A DNA stretch of 64,000 bases from Phormidium willei BDU 130791 (lineage in GTDB: Bacteria > Cyanobacteriota > Cyanobacteriia > Cyanobacteriales > Geitlerinemataceae). Location: the NCBI GenBank assembly GCA_001637315.1, contig LSZA01000002.1, positions 34,070 to 98,069 of the forward strand, read 5' to 3'. This document shows positions 45,212 to 54,301 of this stretch, piece after piece. The notes below the pieces were generated by a model. It did not search any database. It worked only from the letters and a program-made list of their open reading frames with translations, and was not told the origin of the DNA. A program made the translations under genes and the position numbers. Position 1 is the stretch's first letter. Every line of letters begins with the position of its first letter.

Positions 45212-47824
45212 TTACTTTATTTTTTTTTTGAGCAGATCTTGGAGTTTAGCTTTGATATCGGGGCGATCTTGCAGTTGTAGGGCCATTTGATAGAAGGTTA
45301 TCGCCCCACTATCTTGATTCTGACGGGCCAGTTCGTCGGCTAGTTGCACATACAGGTCAACATCGTTGGATTTGAGATCCAAGGCCCGGTGGTAGTTATC
45401 GAGGTCTTCGGGATGTTCGGCGATCGCCTGACGATACCAGCTAACCGCTTGCTCAATATCAGCCAACGCCCGACCCCGTAGAGCATCAGCCAGTTTCTTG
45501 GCTAACCAGGGCGTCTCAGGGGCTAAGGCCTGAGCCTGTTGGAACGCCTCAACCGCTTGGTGATACATCTCCAATTGCATCCAGGCTTGACCTAACTCCA
45601 CATAGCCCCAATGGAACTCAGGATTGAGGGGCATTGCCCCCTCAAGGACATCGGCGGCGGTTTGCCATTGTTGCAAGGCTAGGAGGGATTTACCCCAGAA
45701 ATACTGACCCCAGAAGAACTGAGGATCTAAGCTGACCGCCTGTTGAAGATGATGAGCCGCGTCTTGCCAGCGTTCTTGGGCCACTTGGCAACGTCCGGCA
45801 TAGTAATGAGCTTTAGCCACCTGGGGATTGAGGGCGATCGCTCGCTGGGCCGCCTCTAACCCGGCCTCCCACTGTTCGGCCTGACAGAGAAGTTCCGTCA
45901 AACCCAACTGAAGTTCAAAGGCCTGGGGAGCAAATTGCAAGGCCCGCTGATAAACAGCAATGGCTTCGGAGTATAATTCCGCTTCCGTCAGGCGTTGAGC
46001 AAAACGCTGTTGAGCCAAAACTTGAGTAGGGGCAACTTCGGCGAGATAGGAGTATTGGGCGATCGCCGCCGGCCAATCTTGCAACCCGGCTAAGACTCGG
46101 CCATAGCCGAGTTGAGACAGGATTCGTTGCGAATCTTGTTGTAAGAGAGTTTCATAGGTTTCGCGAGCCGCGTGCCACTGTTGGTCATGGGCCAGAACTT
46201 CGGCTAAGTTATGCCAAGCATCGAGTAAATTGGCATCACAGGCGATCGCTCGTCGATAACAGCTCTGTGCCATATCCCATCGATCGAGTTTGACCCAACG
46301 ATTGCCCAGAGCTAAATGGTCTTTCCCCTGAGCCCAGTCTGGGTCAATGGCCAGGGCTTGATGCCAACAGTCGAGGGCTTCGCGTTCGTTGCCCACCTGT
46401 TCCCAGACTTTCGCGAAATTTCGATAGGCCGCCGCCAGTTGCGGTTGTAGACGCAAAGCCCGTCGGAAACATTCGATCGCTTTGGGCCAATGTTTCTGTT
46501 GAGCGTAGAGGCTGCCGAGATTGGCGTAGACTTCGGCAAAATCAGGCTTGAGGCGTAGGGCCTGACGATAGCTGTCTTGGGCCTGGGTGGCTTGTCCTAG
46601 GGCTTGGAAGGCATTGCCGAGGAGTTTCTGGAGATGGGCATCATTTTGATGAGTTAGAGCCTGTTGACAGGCCGTGATACAGGCGGGCCATTGACGGCGA
46701 TCGCCCGCCTCTTGGGCCACCTGCTTCAACTGCTCAAAGCTGGGCGGTTGAGGGCTAGACTCAACCGCTGAATTGTCCTCCCTTGGCGTCTCCCCAGCCG
46801 CTGAAGCGGTGTTATCTGGGCTGAATGCGGGTTTTGCCTCCTCGGCGGTTGAGGCGGTCTGAGGGCTATTGGAGGCGGGATAGGTGAGGGCCTGTTCATA
46901 GGCGGCGATCGCCTCGGGCCAACGTCCGTCTTTCTCACAATCTCGGGCGATCGCTAACCAGCCCTCGCGAGAGTCAGGCGATGAGGGAGCCTCATCAGAA
47001 CCAATCTCAGAAACGATATCAGGAGAGTGTTCAGACAACGACTCACCCTCAGCAAGTGTTTCATCCGGGGTCATCTCATCTGGGGTCATCTCATCCGCTA
47101 GAGTTTCCGTGAACGATTCAGTTTCCGGCAACTCCAGCAATTCCCCCATCGGAGGAGTTTCCATCTCCTCCGCCGAGCCAGTTAAGTGACGTAAAAGCGT
47201 CTCAGGAGTCAAATGAGCCAATTGTTGTCGCTCAGACTGATGATTGCAATACATCGTCCATAACAGCTCTTGTAACTCTCGTAATCTCTGGTCTCGGAAC
47301 CCATCCAGCTCCTGAATTTCCGCCAGTTGCACCTCGACGGCTTGACTAACAGAGTCCACCTCATCAGGGATTGGGCCATTGTGTCTCTCAAGTCGGTGTT
47401 CGAGATCCCCGAGAAGCTGATCCGCCTGTTCAGCCCGCGATTCCAACTCCGTTTCCAAGTCTCCCAAACTCTGGAGTTCCTGACGCACTTCCTCACTGAG
47501 ATACTGAACCATCCGGCGACGTAACACCGCAAACACCGTCATCGCCGCTAGGGGAGACAGAGCTATACTCAGCAGCAATACCTGATAGAAGCGGACATAT
47601 TGAGTCAATAGAGAGCCAGTATCTGAGATTAGGGCAGGGGTGAGGTGAATTTCGGGTTGAGCGATCGCCCCCGAGGTGGCCAAGGCCATGTCAGGCTCAA
47701 ACTCCGGTTGAGCATCACTGACAGGCGGAGGGATAGTATCAGGTGGCATCAAGGCCAACTCCGTTGCATCAGCTTTGGGAACGAGGAGTGCTGTCAGGGC
47801 CAACAGGGCGGGGGAGGTACTCAT
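45212..47824 (-). CDS. membrane-anchored TPR-repeat protein
   Basis: 870 aa from the ATG at 47824, which starts a signal-like segment (MSTSPALLALTALLVPKADA); a GTG at 47932 would add 36. A membrane helix at about 82-100 (VLLLSIALSPLAAMTVFAVL), an acidic coiled coil (about 110-195), then an acidic linker and some 15 TPR units to the end (SYRQALRLKPDFAEVYANLG; AIECFRRALRLQPQLAAAY). The last codons are CTC AAA AAA AAA ATA AAG TAA, containing ten consecutive A. The glycosyltransferase gene follows with its frame open through this run. Likely a scaffold for polysaccharide assembly. Confidence 0.8.
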   Translation of the reverse strand: MSTSPALLALTALLVPKADATELALMPPDTIPPPVSDAQPEFEPDMALATSGAIAQPEIHLTPALISDTGSLLTQYVRFYQVLLLSIALSPLAAMTVFAVLRRRMVQYLSEEVRQELQSLGDLETELESRAEQADQLLGDLEHRLERHNGPIPDEVDSVSQAVEVQLAEIQELDGFRDQRLRELQELLWTMYCNHQSERQQLAHLTPETLLRHLTGSAEEMETPPMGELLELPETESFTETLADEMTPDEMTPDETLAEGESLSEHSPDIVSEIGSDEAPSSPDSREGWLAIARDCEKDGRWPEAIAAYEQALTYPASNSPQTASTAEEAKPAFSPDNTASAAGETPREDNSAVESSPQPPSFEQLKQVAQEAGDRRQWPACITACQQALTHQNDAHLQKLLGNAFQALGQATQAQDSYRQALRLKPDFAEVYANLGSLYAQQKHWPKAIECFRRALRLQPQLAAAYRNFAKVWEQVGNEREALDCWHQALAIDPDWAQGKDHLALGNRWVKLDRWDMAQSCYRRAIACDANLLDAWHNLAEVLAHDQQWHAARETYETLLQQDSQRILSQLGYGRVLAGLQDWPAAIAQYSYLAEVAPTQVLAQQRFAQRLTEAELYSEAIAVYQRALQFAPQAFELQLGLTELLCQAEQWEAGLEAAQRAIALNPQVAKAHYYAGRCQVAQERWQDAAHHLQQAVSLDPQFFWGQYFWGKSLLALQQWQTAADVLEGAMPLNPEFHWGYVELGQAWMQLEMYHQAVEAFQQAQALAPETPWLAKKLADALRGRALADIEQAVSWYRQAIAEHPEDLDNYHRALDLKSNDVDLYVQLADELARQNQDSGAITFYQMALQLQDRPDIKAKLQDLLKKKIK
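45220..45229 (-). promoter_or_regulatory. A10 slippery run (mRNA sense) at end of TPR gene
   Basis: Ten consecutive T on the plus strand read as A10 in the mRNA, six codons or fewer before the TPR stop. A -1 shift here enters the glycosyltransferase frame, which has no stop until the end of that gene. It may be a programmed or transcriptional slippage site, or mark a homopolymer length error in the sequence. Confidence 0.5.
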
Positions 47825-48341
47825 AAGCCGTAATCGGTCTTCTACAGAAGTGCTATTTGCATATACTGACGAATCCCATCGGATCCGGACTCCTCCGGAT
47901 TCTTCCAAACTTCGCTGAAAGGATGAAAACACTATCCGGATGGCTCCCTAACAATCCTGAATTGATTACTGGGGCGTCATCGGGCCAAAGCGAGGGTTAA
48001 CGATTCATCCTTGACCACTAACGGTAAGAACACTGGTATTGAGGCAGAGGTGAAATTGCCATGGATTGGAATAGAATCGAATGATAATTCGATTGGGCTG
48101 TCCTAGCTTCTCTAGCTTGGTTTCGGCAATTTTTGATAGGTTTTTATGACTCATCTCGGAAACTTTTATCCGCAAAATCCCATCTTAATCACTATAGGCA
48201 TCCCCTAGACCAACTCAATTCATGAGAGTTTTAATCGTATTTGTAACTCAAGAAAACCTGAAGTTGGTGGCGCAAAGCTTACTATATCTTAGTTGAATTT
48301 TCTTGTTCTCTTGGTGTGATCATTCGGAGTAAAAACCCAAT
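47825..48341. other. divergent intergenic region
   Basis: 517 bases between the TPR gene and the RTX gene, no supported frame apart from a GTG extension of the TPR gene to 47932. It includes an AT-rich stretch TTACTATATCTTAG at about 48280, a candidate -10 for the RTX gene, and GGAG at 48326-48329, twelve bases before the RTX ATG. Confidence 0.45.
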
Positions 48342-49667
48342 ATGTCTTTAATTCAAAATCCCACAACTCCGATGAGTTCGGAGCCAAATGCAGACGGAGG
48401 ATTCAATATCATCGGCCATGCTGATGAAAGTAATCGTCTTAATGGTAGTGATGGCAATGACCTAATTCTCGGCTCAGATCCCCAACTCGGAGCCAGTAGC
48501 GGGATGGGCGATGTCTTAGCTGGCGGAACTGGCAATGATACGATCGCCGGTTTTGCCGGTGATGACAGTCTGGTGGCCGGCGATGGAGAAAACCTGATCT
48601 TTGGCGGAGAAGGCAATGATACGGTTCTCGCCGGTCCCGGCAATGATACCCTCTATGGCGGCCAGGGAGACGACTACATCAGTGGTGGCGGCGGAGATGA
48701 TGTTCTTCTAGGAGATGATGGCCAAGATACTGTCGTTGGTGATGATGGTGATGACCTGATTTTTGGCGGCAAGGGAGATGATTATCTCTTTGGTGGTCGT
48801 GGCAACGATACCATTTATGGCGGTCAGGATAATGACACCGTTGTGGGTGGAGAAGATAATGACTTACTCTTCGGAGATCTCGGGGATGACTACCTCTTTT
48901 CTGGTAATGGTGATAACACCTTGGTGGGTGGCGATGGTAATGATACGGCGGTCACCGCAGACGGAAACGACCTCATGTTTGGGAACAAAGGAAATGATTA
49001 CCTGATGACCGGTGGTGGCAGTAATAGTCTCTATGGTGGACAAGGGGATGATACGGTCATCGGTGGTGATGGTGATGATATCCTGTGGGGCGATCTTGAC
49101 GATGACTATCTATTCGACAGTGGTGGTAATAATACGCTCCTCGGTGGTGAGGGGAATGACACCTTAATAACGGGTAATGGCAATGATCTGCTAACGGGCC
49201 ATTCTGGCAATGACTATCTCATGGCTGGTGGGGGGAGTAATAGCCTCTATGGCGGACAGGGAGATGACACCCTCATCGGTAGTGATAGTAATGATATCCT
49301 CTCGGGCGATCGCGGCAATAACTGGCTAACCGGCGGCTTGGGTAATGACACCTTCCTATTTAGTGGTCACGGCAACACGTCCATTACCCCGGATCAGATT
49401 GGCAATGATACGATTACAGACTTTATGTCTGGCCAAGATAAGATTGTTCTCGATCGCAGGGTCTATACAGCCCTAGGAGATAGTTTAGCGGCTTCAGACT
49501 TCACCACCGTTGAGTTTAACGATGGAGCCAGTAACGCCAAACTCGTCTATGAACAGTCGAGTGGCCAACTCTTCTATAACCCCACAACGGATCTCGGCGA
49601 CGAATCAACCATCGCCCGTTTAGACACCCTACCGGATCTGACCATCAATGATTTCGAGTTGCTCTAA
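48342..49667 (+). CDS. RTX-type calcium-binding repeat protein
   Basis: 441 aa from an ATG at 48342. From about residue 28 to 355 it is a run of nonapeptide Ca-binding repeats (GGxGNDxLxG style: GGTGNDTIAGFAGDDSL; GGQGDDYISGGGGDDVLLG), which bind calcium as a parallel beta roll. The block beginning GNDYLM(T/A)GGGSNSLYGG occurs twice, at about 48990-49062 and 49206-49278, an internal duplication. The C-terminal region (DTITDFMSGQDKIVLDR) is the typical closing motif. No signal peptide; type I secretion is expected. The TPR-GT61 gene overlaps its end by 20 bases. Confidence 0.92.
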   Translation: MSLIQNPTTPMSSEPNADGGFNIIGHADESNRLNGSDGNDLILGSDPQLGASSGMGDVLAGGTGNDTIAGFAGDDSLVAGDGENLIFGGEGNDTVLAGPGNDTLYGGQGDDYISGGGGDDVLLGDDGQDTVVGDDGDDLIFGGKGDDYLFGGRGNDTIYGGQDNDTVVGGEDNDLLFGDLGDDYLFSGNGDNTLVGGDGNDTAVTADGNDLMFGNKGNDYLMTGGGSNSLYGGQGDDTVIGGDGDDILWGDLDDDYLFDSGGNNTLLGGEGNDTLITGNGNDLLTGHSGNDYLMAGGGSNSLYGGQGDDTLIGSDSNDILSGDRGNNWLTGGLGNDTFLFSGHGNTSITPDQIGNDTITDFMSGQDKIVLDRRVYTALGDSLAASDFTTVEFNDGASNAKLVYEQSSGQLFYNPTTDLGDESTIARLDTLPDLTINDFELL

Positions 49668-52221
49668 AGGAGTCCCCTCCCCCATTTCCGGGGAGTCTGA
49701 GTTGCACCAACTGCGTCAACGATTCCAAACGGGAGAGTTTCTGGAGATACTCAGGGACTGCGATCGCCGTCTCCAGAGAGTCCCCCATTGTGCAGCAACG
49801 CACCAACTGCGGGGGGAAACCTTAGCCGAACTCCAGCGCGTTGACGAGGCCATCAGCGCCCATCAAACCTCCATTGACTGCGATCGCCAACGGCCACAAC
49901 CCTATGCCTATCTCGGGGAACTCTACGATCGCAGCGGTGACGCTCACCAAGCCGCTCACTACTATGAAACTGCCCTACAATTGCGGCCCCAATGGCAAGC
50001 GGTTCGCTATAACTTAGCCCGAACCTATCTCAATAACGGCCACGATGGCCAAGCTCATCATCACTACCGCATTGCCATCGAACAGAATCCCCAAGATGCG
50101 AAAGCCTACAACGATCTCGGGGCGCTTTATGAACGTTGGGGACAACTCCAACAAGCTCAAACCTATTATCAACAAGCGATCGCCCGCCAACCCAACCGCC
50201 GCCAACCGCAACGTAATCTCGCGGCGTTACTCCTGAAACAAAATCGTCCCCAGGAGGCTCGTCTGATCTTAGAGCAGGCTCTGGCTCAAGATGCAGCTGA
50301 GGCAGATGTTTATCATCTTCTCGGCTGGTGCGATCGCCTCAGCGATCGCCTAGATCTAGCTCTCGCTCACTATCTCCGCAGTCTACAACTCGATGCCAAC
50401 CAAGCAGAGGTTCATGAAGATTTAGGCAAACTCTTCGATCGCCTACAACAGCCCGCCGCCGCTCTCACCTGTTTTCAACAGGCCTTAGAACTGGCCCCCC
50501 AACGCTTAGATCTCTATGGCTATACCGCTCAGATGGCCTTGCAACTCGAACAACCCAGGCAGGCGATTCAGCAATTCGCTGAGGCCGTTGCCCGAATGCC
50601 CAACATCGCGCAAACCTGGCTGCAAACCTTAGCCTCAATGGACATCTCCCAAGATCTCTCCCAAGATCTCTATCATCAGGCCGTCCTCGCTCGACAAGAG
50701 GTGATCCAAACCTTAATACAGGGCAGCCCCCAAGCTCGCCAGCAGGCTCTGGCTCATCTCTATCGCCGTTGGGGCGATGTTCGTTTCGCCTATGACGCGG
50801 TGTTGGAGGCTCAAACCTACTATCAACTCTCACTCACCGTTGAGGCCAACAATCCCGAGGCGGAACGAGGCTTAGGGGCGGCTCTGCTGAGTCAGCAACG
50901 ACTCGCCAAACTCCGACAATCCCCCATACGTCGCGAGTATCCCTATCCCCAAGGCCAGTTTCCTCAAACCCTCTCCTGGCTCGGGAATTCCTCGGATCAT
51001 CGTTACTTTCCCCTCAGTCAACCCTTCAGTCAACCCCAGTCTGCCGCTACTCCCGATTCCTCAGTCCCCCTCCCGCCACCAACAGCCGAGACAGCCCAAC
51101 CCTGTCAGGGGATTAACTGCCCTAGCTGCTTGCAACGGATTCAAGAACAGTTTGCCCCCATTGGGTTGCGACAAGATCACTATCACTGTCCGCCAGGAGC
51201 GAAACTCCCCCAGGTTGAGGGCGATCGCTTCACCGTCGAGATTCCCCAGGGGCGAGTTTGGACGATGGCTCAAGAGCAGTGGTGGAAGGTATGCGAGGCG
51301 ATCGCCGTCATGACGCCGGATAACACCCTATTGGCCGATCTTTCCCGCGAATATCCCGGAACCCTTCCCGGTTGCCCCCATGCCGCGAACCCGAACCGTC
51401 CCCATCGTATCTTTACAACAGCTCAACTGCCCCCAGTGAAGAAGATTGAGGGAACAGTTGCGGTGCTGACGGGCCTCTCGGCGAATGTCTATTTCCACTG
51501 GATGGTGGATATTTTGCCCCGATTAGATATCCTGCGTCGCAGTGGCTTCCCCGAGCCAGAGATTGACTGGTTTTATGTCAACAGCCTCGCTCAACCGTTT
51601 CAGCGGCAAACCTTGGAACAGTTGGGGATTCCCTGCGATCGCATCCTAGAGAGCGATCGCCATCCGCATCTACAAGCCAGCCGCCTGGTGGTTCCCAGTT
51701 TTGCCAGTCCCATTGGTTGGGCCACGCCCGAGTCGATCGAGTTCCTGCGATCGCAATTCCTCTCTCCTCAATCCACACCCTCCACCACTCCCAAACGACT
51801 CTACCTCAGTCGCCAAACCGCTCGTTATCGCAAGGTGATCAACGAACCCGAGCTAATCCAATACTTACAAAAACAAGGCTTTAGCGTCATCACCCTAGAC
51901 GAATACACCGTCCGGGAACAGGCCCAACTTTTCGCCAATGCTGAAGTCATTGTTGCCCCCCACGGAGCCGCACTCACAAACCTGGTATTTTGTCAACCCA
52001 AAACTACCGTTTTAGAGTTATTTTCTCCCAACTATATTCGTTATTATTATTGGTCAATTTGTCAATACCTGAACCTCAATCACTACTATGCAATTGGGAC
52101 CGCCTTACCCTGTTCTGCTCTGCGCCGTCTCTTCTATCCCGATGCCCTCACGGAAGATTTTTGGGTTGATATTTCAGGGCTTGAGTCGTTAATCTCAACT
52201 CCAAAATTCCTGACCCAGTAA
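49648..52221 (+). CDS. TPR protein with GT61-type glycosyltransferase domain
   Basis: 857 aa from the ATG at 49648, which overlaps the RTX gene by 20 bases. The N-terminal half (about 20-430) has eleven or so TPR units (AYNDLGALYERWGQLQQAQT and the like). A Pro/Ser linker leads to the GT61/DUF563 domain at about 545-845: GLSANVYFHWMVDILPRLDI, RLYLSRQTARYRKVINEPE, NAEVIVAPHGAALTNLVFC and VLELFSPNYIRYYYW. GT61 enzymes transfer sugars to protein or polysaccharide acceptors. Position directly after an RTX gene suggests it modifies that protein or other exported material; this is inference. Confidence 0.88.
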   Translation: MISSCSKGVPSPISGESELHQLRQRFQTGEFLEILRDCDRRLQRVPHCAATHQLRGETLAELQRVDEAISAHQTSIDCDRQRPQPYAYLGELYDRSGDAHQAAHYYETALQLRPQWQAVRYNLARTYLNNGHDGQAHHHYRIAIEQNPQDAKAYNDLGALYERWGQLQQAQTYYQQAIARQPNRRQPQRNLAALLLKQNRPQEARLILEQALAQDAAEADVYHLLGWCDRLSDRLDLALAHYLRSLQLDANQAEVHEDLGKLFDRLQQPAAALTCFQQALELAPQRLDLYGYTAQMALQLEQPRQAIQQFAEAVARMPNIAQTWLQTLASMDISQDLSQDLYHQAVLARQEVIQTLIQGSPQARQQALAHLYRRWGDVRFAYDAVLEAQTYYQLSLTVEANNPEAERGLGAALLSQQRLAKLRQSPIRREYPYPQGQFPQTLSWLGNSSDHRYFPLSQPFSQPQSAATPDSSVPLPPPTAETAQPCQGINCPSCLQRIQEQFAPIGLRQDHYHCPPGAKLPQVEGDRFTVEIPQGRVWTMAQEQWWKVCEAIAVMTPDNTLLADLSREYPGTLPGCPHAANPNRPHRIFTTAQLPPVKKIEGTVAVLTGLSANVYFHWMVDILPRLDILRRSGFPEPEIDWFYVNSLAQPFQRQTLEQLGIPCDRILESDRHPHLQASRLVVPSFASPIGWATPESIEFLRSQFLSPQSTPSTTPKRLYLSRQTARYRKVINEPELIQYLQKQGFSVITLDEYTVREQAQLFANAEVIVAPHGAALTNLVFCQPKTTVLELFSPNYIRYYYWSICQYLNLNHYYAIGTALPCSALRRLFYPDALTEDFWVDISGLESLISTPKFLTQ

Positions 52222-52281
52222 CGCCGCTAAATCGGGTCTTCAGAGTTCAGAGTAATCAGGAAAAGTAATGGCGAATTATCT

Positions 52282-52297
52282 CCCCTCCTGGGAGGGG
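52282..52297. terminator. hairpin between convergent genes
   Basis: CCCCTCC (52282-52288) pairs with GGAGGGG (52291-52297) around a two-base loop, between the TPR-GT61 stop and the end of the ABC ATPase gene. A two-base loop is tight and there is no T-tract, so the call is weak. Confidence 0.35.
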
Positions 52298-52371
52298 CTA
52301 GGGGTGGGTTCTCCGACAATTTTGTCTCAAATTAAACCCATTTCACCCTATATCCTAACTCCGTACAATAT

Positions 52372-53091
52372 CTATTGAACTTTCCCATCACGAAACCAAA
52401 TAATACGCTCCGTTCGTTCAGCCACTTCCGGCTCGTGGGTCACCATAACAATGGTGATTCCAGCCTCATTGAGTTGAGCAAAAATCCCCATGACTTCATC
52501 AGTCGTATGAGTATCTAACGCCCCCGTTGGTTCATCAGCGAGGAGGAGAACCGGACGATTAACGATCGCCCGTGCAATCGCCACCCGTTGCTGTTGTCCA
52601 CCGGAGAGTTGAGTGGGTTTATTGTTCATGCGATCGCCCAATCCAACCCGTACTAACGCCTCTTGCGCTCGTTCAACTCGTTCCGCATGAGGAACCCCAG
52701 CATAAATCATCGGTAACATCACATTATCCAACGCCGTCATCTGAGCCAACAGATGAAACTGTTGGAAGACAAAACCGAGTTTACGATTGCGAACTTGAGC
52801 CAGATGAGGCTCATCAAACCCCGCCACATCCACCCCATCGAGATAATAGCGTCCTTGAGTGGGGCGATCGAGACAACCGATCACATTCATCGCCGTCGAT
52901 TTCCCAGATCCAGAGGGTCCCATAATCGAACAATACTCCCCCGGATAAATGCAAAAATTGACGCCATCGAGAGCGCGAACTTCAGTATTTCCCGAACCAT
53001 AAATTTTAGAGATCTCCTCAAAGCGAACCAAAGGGCGATCGCCCGACGGAGACAACGGCGACCGTTGAGGATCAACATCAGTAGAAGCCAT
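52372..53091 (-). CDS. MacB/LolD-type ABC transporter ATPase (orphan)
   Basis: 239 aa from the ATG at 53091; a TTG at 53112 would add seven. Walker [18 protein letters not shown]-loop [18 protein letters not shown], signature [16 protein letters not shown], Walker [16 protein letters not shown] and switch TMVTHEPE-like [12 protein letters not shown] are all present. The [21 protein letters not shown] segment is typical of the MacB/DevA/LolD group, which work with MacB-like permeases in efflux or lipoprotein and glycolipid export. No permease gene is adjacent here. A gap of 35 bases separates it from the upstream 180-aa gene. Confidence 0.88.
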   Translation of the reverse strand: MASTDVDPQRSPLSPSGDRPLVRFEEISKIYGSGNTEVRALDGVNFCIYPGEYCSIMGPSGSGKSTAMNVIGCLDRPTQGRYYLDGVDVAGFDEPHLAQVRNRKLGFVFQQFHLLAQMTALDNVMLPMIYAGVPHAERVERAQEALVRVGLGDRMNNKPTQLSGGQQQRVAIARAIVNRPVLLLADEPTGALDTHTTDEVMGIFAQLNEAGITIVMVTHEPEVAERTERIIWFRDGKVQ

Positions 53092-53126
53092 AGGGAAAGC
53101 AACAGAACACAAAAATGGACAACGAA

Positions 53127-53669
53127 CTAATCGATAAATAACATCCGCAACACCGATGGCGTAAAGGGATTTTCATCGGCTTGCAACATCTCAATCCAGT
53201 TTTGCCGTTGAAACCGACGCCCCTCATGATCCGTCTGCTCCACAAAAACTCGGAAATCCGCGATCGCCCCCTCAAAATCGCCCACCAAGGCCCGCGCCAA
53301 GCCACGACTATCGCGAATCTCCACATTATCCGGAGCCAGTTCCACCGCCCGTTCACAGGCTTCGAGAACCGCCTCAGGCTCTCCCCACAAACTGCCATAC
53401 CAACACAGAAGATTCCACGATTGCGCCCCCACCTCTCCATGAAGACTCAGCGCATCAGCCTCCTCATAGAGTGAAACCGCCTCCAAAACTTCCCCGCGCA
53501 TAATGTGCCGTTCCCCCTCTTCGAGTAACTCCGAGGCGCGACGACGGCGACTCAGTCTCATCGGATGAGACTCCGTCACCTCCAGCGCCGCCACGGGAGG
53601 GCAAACCTCCATCGCCCCAAGCCACAACAGACATGAACTCGCCAAAACCGTCCCAAGTTTAACCGTCAT
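53127..53669 (-). CDS. exported TPR-like small protein
   Basis: 180 aa from the ATG at 53669 (a TTG two codons upstream overlaps coaE). A signal-like segment (LGTVLASSCLLWLGAMEV) is followed by MRLSRRRRASELLEEGERHIM and then TPR-like helices (AVSLYEEADAL; AVLEACERAVELAPDNVEIR; LARALVGDFEGAIADFRVF). The tail RRFQRQNWIEMLQADENPFT is common in similar cyanobacterial TPR proteins. It is probably periplasmic. The gene overlaps or abuts coaE (stop 53672) and lies upstream of the ABC ATPase, so these form one run. Confidence 0.75.
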   Translation of the reverse strand: MTVKLGTVLASSCLLWLGAMEVCPPVAALEVTESHPMRLSRRRRASELLEEGERHIMRGEVLEAVSLYEEADALSLHGEVGAQSWNLLCWYGSLWGEPEAVLEACERAVELAPDNVEIRDSRGLARALVGDFEGAIADFRVFVEQTDHEGRRFQRQNWIEMLQADENPFTPSVLRMLFID

Positions 53670-53671
53670 CG

Positions 53672-54301
53672 TCAAGATTCTACTCGATCAAATTGTTGCA
53701 ACCACTGTTGAATCTGTTGTTTCCAGACCCTTTCAGCGCCACGGTTGTCTAAAACCAGCGTCGCCTGGCGGCATTTCTGCGCTAAGGGCATTTGGGCCGC
53801 TAGGCGCGATCGCACCTGCGCTTCATCATAGCCATCACGCTGCCGCAGCCGTGCTTTCTGTTGCTCTAGGGTACAGTAAACGACCCAAATATCGGTCACC
53901 AAATCCGTCATCTGGGCCTCAAACAGCAACGGAACCACAAACAACACCGGTGGCCAAACCGCCGCCGCCGCAATGGCCTCCTGGAACTGCTGCCGGATGC
54001 GAGGATGAATCTGCGCTTCTAACCACTGTCGTTCTCGCTGCGCCTCGGCCGTCTCTTGGAAAACAATCGCCCCTAACTCAGCGCGATTAAGACGGCCATC
54101 AGGCTGTAGCACCGACTCCCCATAACGCTGTACAATCTCGTGCCAGGCCGCCGTTCCCGGCTGCACCACCTGGCGCGACAAGACATCGGCATCCAGCATC
54201 GGCCAGCCATAGTGCTGACTCAGATAGGTCGCCACAGTACTTTTGCCCGTAGCGATGCCTCCCGTCAAGCCAATCAGCGGCGGCGTGGCGGCGGCTGTCA
54301 C
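53672..54301 (-). CDS. coaE: dephospho-CoA kinase
   Basis: 209 aa from a GTG at 54301, which overlaps the stop of the upstream gene (54298). Walker A is IGLTGGIATGKSTVA (Lys20), followed by the DADVLSRQVVQPGTAAW substrate loop and the LLFEAQMTDLVTDIWVV lid region; the RLRQRDGYDEAQVRSRLAAQMP stretch completes the family pattern. It phosphorylates the 3' hydroxyl of dephospho-CoA with ATP, the last step of CoA synthesis. The length is typical. Confidence 0.95.
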   Translation of the reverse strand: MTAAATPPLIGLTGGIATGKSTVATYLSQHYGWPMLDADVLSRQVVQPGTAAWHEIVQRYGESVLQPDGRLNRAELGAIVFQETAEAQRERQWLEAQIHPRIRQQFQEAIAAAAVWPPVLFVVPLLFEAQMTDLVTDIWVVYCTLEQQKARLRQRDGYDEAQVRSRLAAQMPLAQKCRQATLVLDNRGAERVWKQQIQQWLQQFDRVES

